The notes beneath the pieces are model-generated. The model saw nothing but the letters and a program-made list of their open reading frames with translations, did no database searches and was not told the origin of the DNA. A stretch of 64,000 nucleotides of DNA, taken from the NCBI RefSeq assembly GCF_004000825.1, contig NZ_BILZ01000012.1, forward strand, positions 45,571 through 109,570, read 5' to 3'. Source of the DNA: Paenibacillus kobensis NBRC 15729. Its GTDB lineage: Bacteria; Bacillota; Bacilli; Paenibacillales; Paenibacillaceae. Below are positions 26,101-34,168 of the stretch, piece after piece (positions within the stretch are counted from its first letter, which is position 1; each line of letters begins with the position of its first letter). Position numbers and translations under genes: made by a program.

Positions 26101-26561
26101 GCATCCATATGCGCTTTCGCCGCTTCGAGCGACGTCGCCGGGGCTGTCCGCCAGTTGCTTTTGCCTGTGATCGATTTCACCATGTTGGCCATCCATCCAA
26201 GCAAAGTCGTAACCGTGCCGCTATCGCCTGTCGGGGCGGTACCGTCTGCAACGGTGCGGGTTCCGATAACCGTATCCGTAACTGCACCGTCACCTAATTG
26301 CCCGCTTCCAACTGCTTTGTCCCCAATCTGTCCCTGTCCAACTGCCTTATCCCCAATCTTCGCTTGCGTAACGGACTTCGCAGCCAGCTTGGCCGTCGTT
26401 ACCGATCCGTCCGGATGATCCAGCACAGCTGCCGTATTGTGGGTCGTCAAGTTTTGCTGGGCGCTAACCGCAGATGAAGCTGCTGCATTAATTTCTTGTC
26501 CGATCTGATTAAGATCGGTTTCTTTCACAACATCGTTATACTGCCAGTTCGTCTTCGCCAT
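23115..26561 (-). CDS. Tail fiber protein with repeat modules and pyocin-knob-like domains
   Basis: 1148 residues, the receptor-binding fiber of the tail. The N-terminus (MAKTNWQYNDVVKETDLNQI) is typical of fibers joining a baseplate. Residues 65-100 hold hexapeptide-type repeats (AKIGDKAVGQGQIGDKAVG). The module DPHTQYAPKASP followed by FTGT or LTGI occurs twice, as in many phage fibers. Two stretches resemble pyocin-knob domains (DMNALLDTGFYTVASNVLNV, and DANTLIATGMYSLDAAS), and similar units AGDNSTKLATTAFV recur. The last 140 residues form an all-beta domain (GIGKLVAKFAPRYTGEIRIT) that I do not recognise and which may contact the target. No intramolecular chaperone motif is obvious. Confidence 0.92.
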   Translation of the reverse strand: MAKTNWQYNDVVKETDLNQIGQEINAAASSAVSAQQNLTTHNTAAVLDHPDGSVTTAKLAAKSVTQAKIGDKAVGQGQIGDKAVGSGQLGDGAVTDTVIGTRTVADGTAPTGDSGTVTTLLGWMANMVKSITGKSNWRTAPATSLEAAKAHMDATASVHGATPSANSNALMQRDASGRVQVAAPSAAADVARKDTVDGTMSAHVGSADPHTQYAPKASPTFTGTVNLPTTKVTGDATISGGGLRLDSNADTSSQWSRSVNFYTTDSAAGKITNNALQANSSNDLVYSKAGTTSQVIHHAGNHNSTGDPHTQYAPKASPALTGIPIAPTAAPGTSTTQIATTEYAKLAGDAIKSAAQMMKITTDAGSFTISASSVGDDLLTMVQDKMGVNTIYCNSNATGTPSASSYRGMSFMSGSGANGFGFIILVGTDGIYTNYCNGTSSWTGWRNHQSWNLTAYNGNGQTYTGDMNALLDTGFYTVASNVLNVPMAMTGTVTVVRRNATTTTQTWFSASNSASNSSHGIYTRNTSDTGANWTSWRQLAFTDSPALTGSPTAPTQAAGANNTTLANTAFVKTAVDASQAFPITAIDGTAKGGFQNVDANTLIATGMYSLDAASANIPEAATSMMFVYKPGSRIHQVWYKSINSTSTYTRVSTDNGSTWGAWAKFATTDVAQMSKITKDDGNNIINLTASTDDLLATVISLGPGLRTIYSAGVVQNNPNTNSIRAISFMQGGGPYGFIYAVDSSNNVFTNYLLDGTTWRGWKQFAMTASPTFTGTVTLPAVTLSGNIDVTDTSERRFAKNNATGTHGFFVNESGMGLYDWKNSRSAMSYHAGNNVLTLGGPGLGSVNFYNNSVTAATQAAGDNSTKLATTAFVKAADDAAKVNPTLTGATTILGSGPSLLMKSAGGNHSFMEFYPREATPTTRGGWFGYGGAGTNIMSLSNSLGAIELASTATVNITAPNGIYLNGTSMAGTRVTNGIMEFWNGTEWRPVGGGVYVASNTARETFSTEYTYSGGSGIGKLVAKFAPRYTGEIRITFDGRNSGNTSSDLVVYSGGPQGTGNGTFTQTVTRVIRSAVLDWTTPVGTAMGLSALYNFGSESVSFADNGSPTVYQTYTLTLTVTTGVPVYLVMRNSQGDAYIKNLTFRYDIQ

Positions 26562-26568
26562 GCCAGAT

Positions 26569-26847
26569 TCACTCCTCTACCGAGATGACTTGCACGATGA
26601 GCGTATCCGTTGTGATGGGTATGTTCACCGCATTATCGCTTATCGTACCGGTTAAACTTTTCACTTCAATTCGATTAACAGTCGGCACCGCGCCAATCGG
26701 GATAATGTAATTGAGCGTAATCGTGCCTTCTTCGACTTGCTTAACCGTAAACGCCGATATGGTGTACGCGCCTGCGTTCAGGGCTATCTTATCAATCCGA
26801 TCCGCAGCGTACTGCGCCATCTCGTTCTTAAACACCTTCGTAATCAT
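26569..26847 (-). CDS. Conserved small tail-region protein, unknown function
   Basis: 92 residues, family not recognised. ATG at 26847 overlaps the stop of the XkdU-like gene (ATGA), and the fiber gene starts 7 bp after its stop. The sequence is beta-rich: YTISAFTVKQVEEGTITLNY and DTLIVQVISVEE. A gene of this size between XkdU and the fiber is usual in Paenibacillus-type tail clusters; a fiber-adaptor role is possible but unproven. Confidence 0.75.
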   Translation of the reverse strand: MITKVFKNEMAQYAADRIDKIALNAGAYTISAFTVKQVEEGTITLNYIIPIGAVPTVNRIEVKSLTGTISDNAVNIPITTDTLIVQVISVEE

Positions 26848-27428
26848 ACGGCAGCCACCCCTGTACCCGGTTCGGCAAACGGTGTTATACCCGCTTTCCA
26901 GCTTGTCCCCAATTTGGTATTGCGGGACAGCTTATGACTCGTAATCTGTTCGCGAAGGTGTATCTTGTCTACTAACGCCGTCTGCTGTCTGTATTCCAGA
27001 TTAGCCGGTTTCAACATCATAACAGTTCGTTCGACTTCTCCGAACACAGGCGCATCTTGAATAGCTGTCGTGACGCTCAATCGATACAATCCGGGTTCAA
27101 GGGATACCGTCGCTTTACCCCGGCCGGCAATGTAGTCGAGCCTCTCCTGCAAGTACCGTACGGTGAACGGCGGCTTGATCTGATACCGGTTCAAAATGCG
27201 CAGCCGACGAAAATCAAGCGTCTCCTCCGAGCTCGCCTGGATGCCAAGCATCGCTTCCCGCCGTTCGATGGCCGAAGTGCTGGCCGTCTCCACAAATTGA
27301 TCGTCGTGCAGAAGTTGTACAGCTTGCAGGAGCCGCTCCAGCTCCAGATCTTCCGATACGGACAACTCTACAAAATCTTTTATTTCTTGATAAAATGGCG
27401 GCAGATACGTCAATATCGCATCAGGCAT
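26844..27428 (-). CDS. xkdU: Baseplate wedge protein, XkdU/YmfQ family (DUF2313)
   Basis: 194 residues of the YmfQ/DUF2313 family. N-terminus ILTYLPPFYQEIKDFVELSV, a helical part with RREAMLGIQASSEETLDFRR (the E-x-x-L-x-I... R-R pattern of the family), and PPFTVRYLQERLDYIAGRGK before a C-terminal beta region. It attaches to the baseplate J protein in Mu-like baseplates (family knowledge). Start overlaps the end of the xkdT-like gene by 8 bp. Confidence 0.9.
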   Translation of the reverse strand: MPDAILTYLPPFYQEIKDFVELSVSEDLELERLLQAVQLLHDDQFVETASTSAIERREAMLGIQASSEETLDFRRLRILNRYQIKPPFTVRYLQERLDYIAGRGKATVSLEPGLYRLSVTTAIQDAPVFGEVERTVMMLKPANLEYRQQTALVDKIHLREQITSHKLSRNTKLGTSWKAGITPFAEPGTGVAAV

Positions 27429-28497
27429 TGATTGTCACCGTCCCCAAAAGAGGTATCTCATCCTGTGCTAGCGTCAGATTGTTAGCAGCTCCATTAAGCA
27501 ATGTTCCGGCAACATCGATTACGCCAGGGACCGTAAGTATTGCTCCTTCTATCAGAGCAATTCGAACGACGAGCTGGCTCTGATTCGCCCAAGATTTCCG
27601 CAAGTCCGTCAGATATTCTTGAATGGCGGCCGTTATGAAGGCTTGAACTTGACTTACGGTAACCCCAGACAAAGTTACGTTCGTTCGAACGTTCACCGTC
27701 TTACTCGCTACGCCGGCAATGGTCACCTTATGACCAATCGGAGCCAGTCCTTTTCCCGTCCCGCTATTTCCTGTCGGATCAACATCCGTCTGGACCATAT
27801 CAATCAATGCAGCCGACGGTACGGACCAGTCCGAAGCAATCACCGTACATTTGACCGTTCCGCCGCCCTGCCAGATCGGATATACCTTCAAGCCGCCGAT
27901 CCCGTTCATGGATCCGATCAATTGCTTATAGTCTGCGACATTGCCGCCGAACGCAGGACGGTTCACGTGATCCAAGTATCTCGTGCGCAGGGCTGCGTCG
28001 GTTTCTTCATCCTCGCCAGGCACCAGCACCTTGCCGAGCTCTGCTCGGACCAGAGCGGGTACGAACTGGATCGGAAGCAGCGCTCCATACGGTTGGTTGC
28101 CGATGGTACCTACTGCTTCGCAAGTTAGCGAATAAATTCCGGTCCCGATCCGCGAGGCAACGGTGTATATGACCTCGCCTATCGAGTATCGGCTGCCGGA
28201 CGGAACGTCGATCAGCGTATCTCCTGTCCCATAAAATTTGCCCTCCCTTACGGAAGCCGTTGCCGGTTCTCGATTAACCCCGAATTCGGCTGTACGCCGG
28301 GCCAACTCCGTTCCCGAGGCCGTATCCGCAAATGATAATTTGTAATTGACGTCGAGCTCGATATACATTTGAGCCAACTCAGCCGCTGCTGGGGCTAAAG
28401 CATCGTACAAAACAGAGCCTTGACGCTTATCGATGTCTCCCGGTACCCTCGCAAGCATTCGTTCCAAAATCACGTCAGCGGTTTGCGTTTCATACAT
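27421..28497 (-). CDS. xkdT: Baseplate J-like protein, XkdT
   Basis: 358 residues of the baseplate J/gp47 family, the wedge component that surrounds the hub in contractile tails. Seen: RMLARVPGDIDKRQGSVLYD at the N-terminus, the conserved ELARRTAEFGVNREPATAS, and the core GEDEETDAALRTRYLDHVNR with AFGGNVADYKQLIGSMNGIG, which is the strongest family signature. The C-terminal 120 residues are a beta domain. Overlaps both neighbours by 8 bp, as usual for this operon. Confidence 0.95.
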   Translation of the reverse strand: MYETQTADVILERMLARVPGDIDKRQGSVLYDALAPAAAELAQMYIELDVNYKLSFADTASGTELARRTAEFGVNREPATASVREGKFYGTGDTLIDVPSGSRYSIGEVIYTVASRIGTGIYSLTCEAVGTIGNQPYGALLPIQFVPALVRAELGKVLVPGEDEETDAALRTRYLDHVNRPAFGGNVADYKQLIGSMNGIGGLKVYPIWQGGGTVKCTVIASDWSVPSAALIDMVQTDVDPTGNSGTGKGLAPIGHKVTIAGVASKTVNVRTNVTLSGVTVSQVQAFITAAIQEYLTDLRKSWANQSQLVVRIALIEGAILTVPGVIDVAGTLLNGAANNLTLAQDEIPLLGTVTINA

Positions 28498-28888
28498 GGG
28501 TTGTCACCTCCCCCTTAAAATCCCCAAATACCGATACGACAGAAAATACAGCCGTTGCGATGTCCCCGCTAATTTCGACTGTAAAATCCGCAATATCACG
28601 AATCCGGTCATCCTGCATCAATGTTTCCCGTATGCGGCGGCGAAGCTCCGAGCGTACAAGCCCCGGATTGTTCCCAATCAATCTTGCCATTTCATTGCCA
28701 TAGTCGGCATCATAAATTAAATAAGCGAACCGGTCCGTCTGCAACGCTTTGCGGACTGCCTGCTTCACAGCCTCCATGCCGTCGATCATGCCGACGACTC
28801 TCCCTCTATCGAAATCCAGCTTCCATGTAAGGGACGGCGGTTGGAACTCGATACTGTCTGCCCTTATTTGTCCGCCGAGCGGAATCAT
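28490..28888 (-). CDS. xkdS: Baseplate wedge protein, XkdS (DUF2634, gp25-like)
   Basis: 132 residues of the XkdS/DUF2634 group, related to the T4 gp25 lysozyme-fold baseplate protein. The gp25-type segment is GMEAVKQAVRKALQTDRFAY followed by LIYDADYGNEMARLIGNNPG and RSELRRRIRETLMQDDRIRD; the C-terminal beta strand pair is FTVEISGDIATAVFSV. It nucleates the sheath and wedge in related tails. Overlaps xkdT (8 bp) and the DUF2577 gene (4 bp). Confidence 0.93.
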   Translation of the reverse strand: MIPLGGQIRADSIEFQPPSLTWKLDFDRGRVVGMIDGMEAVKQAVRKALQTDRFAYLIYDADYGNEMARLIGNNPGLVRSELRRRIRETLMQDDRIRDIADFTVEISGDIATAVFSVVSVFGDFKGEVTTHV

Positions 28889-29178
28889 GTTACCACCACC
28901 TTATCCAGAACTAAATAATGCTGACCGCCTTGAAGCCTGGCGAGCAGCACCTGATCGCCGACTTGCAGCGCACGGCGGATCACATACTCCGTGCTGCCAA
29001 TGCTAAACTTCAGCTCCGCGGTCGCTTCGGTCAGAACTAAAAAATCCGCATCGAGAGTAAAACGCTGATCGACGTTTACCTCGAGCGGATTCGATTTGGT
29101 TACGGTGCCGTATAAGAAAGCTACGGGGTTCGACGCCTCTACGGCGCTCATCGCAGCCTTGCGTATGGCATCCAACAT
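28885..29178 (-). CDS. xkdR: DUF2577 protein, XkdR-like baseplate spike component
   Basis: 97 residues of DUF2577. The fold is an OB-like beta domain: VAFLYGTVTKSNPLEVNVDQ, RFTLDADFLVLTEATAELKF and ALQVGDQVLLARLQGGQHYL, the last being the usual family ending. In related contractile particles this family forms part of the hub or spike (family-level inference). It abuts the XkdQ-like gene without a gap and overlaps xkdS by 4 bp. Confidence 0.9.
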   Translation of the reverse strand: MLDAIRKAAMSAVEASNPVAFLYGTVTKSNPLEVNVDQRFTLDADFLVLTEATAELKFSIGSTEYVIRRALQVGDQVLLARLQGGQHYLVLDKVVVT

Positions 29179-30147
29179 TTAGACCACCTTCAATGTCATG
29201 GACATGTTATGCTCGGCGTTGCCGAAGCTATGCTTCACTTCTTCCGCTAGCATCAGCTGACGGATGTTCAGCGACGAAATGATAATCTGCACGTACATGC
29301 CTGCGCGAACTCGAATATCGCCGATGGCATCGATAGATAACGTGCGCTGCTCGCGGTTTTTCAGCACTGCAAGCTGCTTAAGCTTTTCATCGATTTGTGC
29401 TTTATTCAAGTTCTCGTCTATGCTCTCATACAGCTGCAGCACCCCCCACTGCGCCATATTGGCGCTATCTTGTATCTGGAACACATCCCGTTTTCCCGTC
29501 TCTTTGTTATCGCGGTATAGTTTGATCCGGTTGAAAGTATCGCTGTCGATATCTTTCCCGTAATCGTAACCGGTGAGCAGACTGCCGTCGCCAATATAAA
29601 AATCAGTTTGCAATTGGCTCGTCCTCCTCAGGGAAAGAGCCCCGAAATCGTCAAAGAAAACGAAAAACTGGCCGGCATTGTTATGCGTCAGCACATTCGC
29701 CTTCTCAATCATATCGAATAGCGTCTGACCGTCTTCCATCATAGAAGGGATTTTATATTCGGTTGGATCTATCCTGCCCGTCTTCAATTGAAAATCCTTC
29801 GCGATCTGCCGAATGACATCGCCTGTCTCCACATTCTTGAATACATACGTCGCTTTATTCAGCAAATAACGCGTCTGGTCATAGGCCGTGACGCTAATCT
29901 CCTGATCGGCGTTCTGCTTCAACCGAAAGACGTAGCCATAGAATACATTCGCATCCCCTAGCCGCACGCGGATGACGTCACCATTTTGAATCGAGAAATC
30001 CGAATCTTGCCCTAAGCCGCCATTCACGACGGACAGTTCGAGAGCCGCTGGTTTTCCAACGCGCGAAGTCGTCCAGGAAACATCCGTCACTATCGTCGAT
30101 ACGTCCCATACGCGCCCGTTCTTGTTATCGATCAGAATCTCAAGCAT
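29179..30147 (-). CDS. xkdQ: Baseplate hub protein, XkdQ (gpD/gp27-like)
   Basis: 322 residues of the XkdQ family, the hub ring at the end of the tail tube. Seen: an N-terminal beta domain (MLEILIDNKNGRVWDVSTIV), then VRLGDANVFYGYVFRLKQNA, the QTRYLLNKATYVFKNVETGD segment and a late-control D-like region (GDVIRQIAKDFQLKTGRIDP). The C-terminus has IRVRAGMYVQIIISSLN. It overlaps the LysM gene by 8 bp. Confidence 0.92.
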   Translation of the reverse strand: MLEILIDNKNGRVWDVSTIVTDVSWTTSRVGKPAALELSVVNGGLGQDSDFSIQNGDVIRVRLGDANVFYGYVFRLKQNADQEISVTAYDQTRYLLNKATYVFKNVETGDVIRQIAKDFQLKTGRIDPTEYKIPSMMEDGQTLFDMIEKANVLTHNNAGQFFVFFDDFGALSLRRTSQLQTDFYIGDGSLLTGYDYGKDIDSDTFNRIKLYRDNKETGKRDVFQIQDSANMAQWGVLQLYESIDENLNKAQIDEKLKQLAVLKNREQRTLSIDAIGDIRVRAGMYVQIIISSLNIRQLMLAEEVKHSFGNAEHNMSMTLKVV

Positions 30148-30889
30148 GTGCGTTCACCGCAGGCAGTTTCAGAATTGTGCCGATCTTGAGCATCTTCGTC
30201 TGGGCGTCGCTAATGCCGTTCAACGCTTGTATTTCCCGCCAGCGGCTTCCGTTGCCGAGCGTCTTCTGGGCGATCTTCCACAACGAATCGCCTGCGGCAA
30301 TCGTATAGGTCTTCGCAGGGACACGCTCATCCGCACGCTTCGCGGTTGCCTTCGTCAGCTTATTATTGTCGAATGTGGCGCGTTGAGGCGAGAAGTAGCG
30401 GTATTCCTTCAGCTTGAGCTTATACTCGATATCGCCTGGTGCACCTGCAGACTCTCGCCACTCGAACGACTCGATACTCGCCGGTGTATTAATTTCCATG
30501 GTGTCCCCAACATATATAAAATGGATCGGGTACTTGGATTCCCACCAACGCATAATATGATCGACGTACTGCTTCGGCTGAAGCGGATACCTCGACTGGA
30601 TGTACGGATAATGCGAAGAGTAGTAATGTCGCTTCTCTCGTATAGACGGAATCATCGTTCGGAGAAATGGGAAATAAGAATCGTCGATCGGATACGAATG
30701 TGCCGGAAACAGACTTTCGATCGAATAGGACATTAACCCTCGATCCTTAATAACATTGATCTTGCCCAGACCTTGCACCTCGTGCTCAGACCCTTCGCCG
30801 CTCGCTTCTACGCCAATCTCAGCTGGCAGCACCGGCAGATCAAACCCTTCCTTCTGATCATCCCAGCTGAGCCAAATGCCGTAACTCAT
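30140..30889 (-). CDS. xkdP: XkdP-like tail protein with C-terminal LysM domain
   Basis: 249 residues. The first 130 residues match the XkdP pattern (WDDQKEGFDLPVLPAEIGVE, then VQGLGKINVIKDRGLMSYSI). Residues about 192-245 are a LysM domain (YTIAAGDSLWKIAQKTLGNG, LNGISDAQTKMLKIGTILKL), which binds peptidoglycan glycans. In tails this protein connects tube or tape to baseplate, and the LysM probably helps the tip engage the wall on penetration. ATGA overlap with the tape measure gene. Confidence 0.94.
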   Translation of the reverse strand: MSYGIWLSWDDQKEGFDLPVLPAEIGVEASGEGSEHEVQGLGKINVIKDRGLMSYSIESLFPAHSYPIDDSYFPFLRTMIPSIREKRHYYSSHYPYIQSRYPLQPKQYVDHIMRWWESKYPIHFIYVGDTMEINTPASIESFEWRESAGAPGDIEYKLKLKEYRYFSPQRATFDNNKLTKATAKRADERVPAKTYTIAAGDSLWKIAQKTLGNGSRWREIQALNGISDAQTKMLKIGTILKLPAVNAHA

Positions 30890-33516
30890 CCATACACCCC
30901 CTGTGCCGACGAGACGAGCTCCTCCTGTAATCTCACCTTAATGTTGGCAATAATCTCGTCTACGGATTTACCGTCTTGACGGATATGAGTGTCCCCGAAG
31001 CTTAGCTGAGGCTGCAGCGAGACGAAGTTTTGAATGTTTTTCATCTCCGCGAGCTCGCGCATGATTTGCAGATCCTCGCTGGAGATATCGACGGTATCGT
31101 TAATTTTGCCGACTTCGCCGACTCGGTTAATGTTATCCACGTTTGAAGTCATTGGTTTCTGCGAGCTGTTCCACTTATCCGCGTCCGACGCCATTGGCTT
31201 CTGCGAGTTGTTCCATTCATCGAGTATCGATTTTTCCTTCTTTTCGTCATTCTTCTTAAAATGGAACGAGTCCGCAAATGCAGAGCCCTTATTGAACCCG
31301 AAATCAAAACTATCTTTCAGGTTTTTCTGTTCCATGCGTCCGATCGATACAACGTTTTTAGTACTCTCCGGCTTCTCCAGCTTATCAAGCATTCCCTGCA
31401 GACTGTCACTCATCGCATTAATGTTAGTAGTGTCAAACATGTCAACCGTACCAAGATCGACACCCGTCAGATCCGCTATTTTGCTGCTTAACCAGTTGAA
31501 ACCTTTCAATATGCCATTGATTGCGCCGAGAATGACTTCCATGAAGCCGCCGGCAAAGCCCTCTGCGCTGCGGAGCATATTCACCATGTACCCGCCAAAA
31601 GTCATGGCAAGATCATAGATCAGCTTCTGCACTGCATAAGTTGGATCAATAAACAGGTTAATCAAATATTCTGCGAAACTGGCGAAAAGGTTCCACAGTG
31701 TTGCGACCGTATTGTAAATAATGGCGCCTAACGTCATAAATAACCCAACAATAAAGCCGATAACGTCCGCCGTTGTTACGCCGCATTTTTGCAAGGCGTA
31801 TATTAGAATTCCTATAGCCACTGCAATAAGCGCAATCGGCCAATTCATAAGGAGCCAATTGTAAGCCATTATGATTAGAGGAGGAATGGATGACCACAAG
31901 GACACAATCATAGCTTGTATAGGAGGGATCATAGCCCAGATACGCGGAATAACCAGCATCCCAATAAGCGACGCAATTCCTCCAAGTACAGAGCTGGCGA
32001 TCGTCCAGTTATTGCCTATCACTTCAGCAAGCCATATAGCGCCGCGAACTAATCCTACTAGTATCGTTGCTACCCACCCAATTGAAGCGCCTAAAGCATG
32101 AAAGAACGCTTGCATTTGGCCACTTTGGAACATCTCGTTGAGCTTTGAGATAAGTGGAAGCAAAGCCTGAACCGTTGCTCCTCCCGCTTCTGCCAATGCC
32201 GACTTGGCATTGCCGCCGAGCGTTTTGACTTGGTTGGCTGGAGTTGCTTGCATCGTCCGGAACGCTTGCTCCCCCATGTTCTGGCTCTCCAGCAGGTTGC
32301 TGAACGCTTGGATGAAGCCGGCTGCTTTATCCTTTTTGCCATACTTAGCGTAATCCTTTTGAAAATCAGCTAAAGCAGATTTCGGTATATTGTAACTATC
32401 CGTTAGACTCTTGACATCGCCGCCCATAGCCGTTTTTAACGCGCTGAACGCTCCTTTAAGACCGCCGCCATTAAGATCGAATGCCGCCATTTGAGAAGCC
32501 AGCTGACCCAATTGACTCATTTGGTCGGTATTCTTCGTCATGGGGAATAAAGACATCAGCCCTTTTTGATATGTCGGCATATCCTGCCCCTTCGCCAGAG
32601 CCTCCCGCTTGAACTTCTCGAACATGGCGCTGCCGACATCGGCCTTGCCCGTTCGGGCAATGAACATATCCTTCAGCTTCTGCTCCTCCATCGCAGCACC
32701 AACCGATACTCCGATCTGCGCACCTGCAAGCTTTAAATAGGTCGCAGCAACTCCTTTAAGATAGTTCAATAGCTTCCTCGAGAATCCCCCGGCTTTGTCC
32801 AATTTCGCGTTCGACTGTTCCTGCAGCTCATTGATTTTCTGTTCCAGCGCAGCGATCCGCTGCAGTGCGGCTTCAAGCTGCCTCGTATTGCCGCTCGCCG
32901 ATCCTAGCTGTCTAGTTGCGGCCAGCAGCCGTAATACAAGCCGCTGAAGGTTGGCGAACATAACATTGAGCGAAGACGGAAGCTGGACTTGAATGTGGGC
33001 ACGAATCGTCCCGAGCTCCGACTGAATCCGCTGCTTAATGGCAGCAATGTCCGCAGCATTGACTTGCAGCCCGATTGTGCCAGCTCGCTGTAAGGCAGCC
33101 AACATCTGAGCCCGGATTTGCGCCAGATTCGCCACGCTTACACCTACCCCAACCGACGCCGACGAGAGCACTTGGCCAATTCGCTGGCGGATGGACCTCG
33201 CCTCCCGGATCGCCGCATTCCCGTTGACTGTGACAGAGATCGCCACGGGCCTTAAGCCTCCTCCGGTTAGTTGGGCGCGTAAACTGGCGGCATTCGGAGC
33301 GGTAACTTGAACACCGACATTGATGCGGTCTATTCTCTTCAGTTTATCGATTTCGCTGACGGCGCCGGAGGTATCTACATGAACCGATATGCGCTTCTCC
33401 AATTGCCGCCGCAGACGTTCTGCCGCGCTGACCATTCGGTTCAGCGCTTGCTCTGAACGTTGGAGCGTGGTTGTAAACTGGTCCATATTGTTCAAACTCA
33501 CGCTTATCGTTGGCAT
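30886..33516 (-). CDS. xkdO: Tail tape measure protein, XkdO-like
   Basis: 876 residues from ATG 33516, which has AGGTG at good spacing; a GTG 9 bp upstream is the alternative. The N-terminal 330 residues are long Ala/Arg-rich helices (SEQALNRMVSAAERLRRQLE; NTRQLEAALQRIAALEQKIN). Residues about 480-650 are hydrophobic membrane-like segments (TLGAIIYNTVATLWNLFASF) expected of a protein that enters the target membrane. Its length sets tail length; at 876 residues, with the usual about 1.5 angstrom per residue, a tail near 130 nm is implied (family rule). C-terminal sequence includes the twice-repeated S-Q-K-P-M motif. Confidence 0.93.
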   Translation of the reverse strand: MPTISVSLNNMDQFTTTLQRSEQALNRMVSAAERLRRQLEKRISVHVDTSGAVSEIDKLKRIDRINVGVQVTAPNAASLRAQLTGGGLRPVAISVTVNGNAAIREARSIRQRIGQVLSSASVGVGVSVANLAQIRAQMLAALQRAGTIGLQVNAADIAAIKQRIQSELGTIRAHIQVQLPSSLNVMFANLQRLVLRLLAATRQLGSASGNTRQLEAALQRIAALEQKINELQEQSNAKLDKAGGFSRKLLNYLKGVAATYLKLAGAQIGVSVGAAMEEQKLKDMFIARTGKADVGSAMFEKFKREALAKGQDMPTYQKGLMSLFPMTKNTDQMSQLGQLASQMAAFDLNGGGLKGAFSALKTAMGGDVKSLTDSYNIPKSALADFQKDYAKYGKKDKAAGFIQAFSNLLESQNMGEQAFRTMQATPANQVKTLGGNAKSALAEAGGATVQALLPLISKLNEMFQSGQMQAFFHALGASIGWVATILVGLVRGAIWLAEVIGNNWTIASSVLGGIASLIGMLVIPRIWAMIPPIQAMIVSLWSSIPPLIIMAYNWLLMNWPIALIAVAIGILIYALQKCGVTTADVIGFIVGLFMTLGAIIYNTVATLWNLFASFAEYLINLFIDPTYAVQKLIYDLAMTFGGYMVNMLRSAEGFAGGFMEVILGAINGILKGFNWLSSKIADLTGVDLGTVDMFDTTNINAMSDSLQGMLDKLEKPESTKNVVSIGRMEQKNLKDSFDFGFNKGSAFADSFHFKKNDEKKEKSILDEWNNSQKPMASDADKWNSSQKPMTSNVDNINRVGEVGKINDTVDISSEDLQIMRELAEMKNIQNFVSLQPQLSFGDTHIRQDGKSVDEIIANIKVRLQEELVSSAQGVYG

Positions 33517-33534
33517 TATAAACACCTCGCTTTG

Positions 33535-34130
33535 CTACTTTTTGCGTGATTTCGAGGCTTGTTTTTCTTTCTTGACCCGGACGTCGATCATAGCATAGAT
33601 GGCCGCCTTCTGAAGGCGGCCCATCTGCATCAATTCATGAGGCAAAATCTGCAATTCATGGAGGGCGTAGTAGGCGTAAACCGCCTCGCTGTCGCCCTCC
33701 TCGATCAGTTTTTTACCTCTTCGACCAAGTCGTTCATATCGCGGTCGAAGCCGTTAAGCTCCTGAACCTTCGCGACTAGTCCGGCGTATTCGCCGGGACG
33801 CAGCATTTTCCGCAAAAGACCTTCTGCTCCGAGAACGCCGTACGACTGCTGCAGCTGCGCATCTTTCAAGTCCGGGTACGTAATGCTTGCGACGACAAGC
33901 TTAGCCAAATACTCGTCAGCGTTCGTTTCCACCGTCTGCTGGCCATGCTTGCCCTTCACTTTACGCGTCGCCGATTTCCGGCACTCCTCATTCTCCGCCT
34001 CCGTCATACTGCGAAGCTTCCACGGCACGGGCGCACCCTCGCTGTTCCGAAATCTTTCTGAGACGATGAACGTCTCTGCTTCTTCCATTACTGCATTCTG
34101 CGCATAGAATGCGCTAAGATCTTTTGCCAT
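33535..34130 (-). CDS. Long tail assembly chaperone made by -1 ribosomal frameshift
   Basis: Predicted 198-residue product: 141 residues of the XkdN-like frame, then a -1 slip at A AAA AAC (33714 down to 33708) into a second frame of 57 residues, starting LIEEGDSEAVYAYYALHELQ and ending RKK at a TAG (33535-33537). The second frame has no start codon of its own near its beginning and encodes the kind of sequence (EEGDSEAVYAYYAL) typical of the C-terminal part of tail assembly chaperones. Many phages use gpG/gpGT-style fusions at this place between tube and tape genes. The frameshift itself is inferred from the signal. Confidence 0.85.
33660..33714 (-). promoter_or_regulatory. Programmed -1 frameshift signal (slippery heptamer plus stem-loop)
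   Basis: Slippery heptamer AAAAAAC, in zero frame A AAA AAC, at 33708-33714, directly before the zero-frame TGA (33705-33707). After a 7-nt spacer comes a perfect 8-bp stem GGAGGGCG (33693-33700) with CGCCCTCC (33660-33667). A nested 5-bp hairpin AGGCG/CGCCT with a 5-nt loop lies inside it (33672-33686). Heptamer, spacing and stem together are the standard layout of -1 frameshift sites. Confidence 0.88.
33705..34130 (-). CDS. xkdN: XkdN-like tail assembly chaperone, short product
   Basis: 141 residues ending LVEEVKN before TGA at the frameshift site. XkdN-type features: MAKDLSAFYAQNAVMEEAET, SERFRNSEGAPVPWKLRSMT (the W-K-I/L-R motif), then YLAKLVVASITYPDLKDAQL, GAEGLLRKMLRPGEYAGLVA and KVQELNGF near the end. 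Tail assembly chaperones coat the tape measure protein during tube polymerisation and do not stay in the particle. AGGAGG precedes the ATG at 34130. The slip near the last codon yields the longer form. Confidence 0.93.
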   Translation of the reverse strand: MAKDLSAFYAQNAVMEEAETFIVSERFRNSEGAPVPWKLRSMTEAENEECRKSATRKVKGKHGQQTVETNADEYLAKLVVASITYPDLKDAQLQQSYGVLGAEGLLRKMLRPGEYAGLVAKVQELNGFDRDMNDLVEEVKN

Positions 34131-34168
34131 TAGTCGAATCCTCCTGTACAGGTATCGTATTTTTATGA

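Noticed and set aside
23115..26561. CRISPR-like periodicity in the fiber gene
   Set aside because: The repeats are coding, in frame and degenerate, and match phage fiber modules; no spacers or cas genes.
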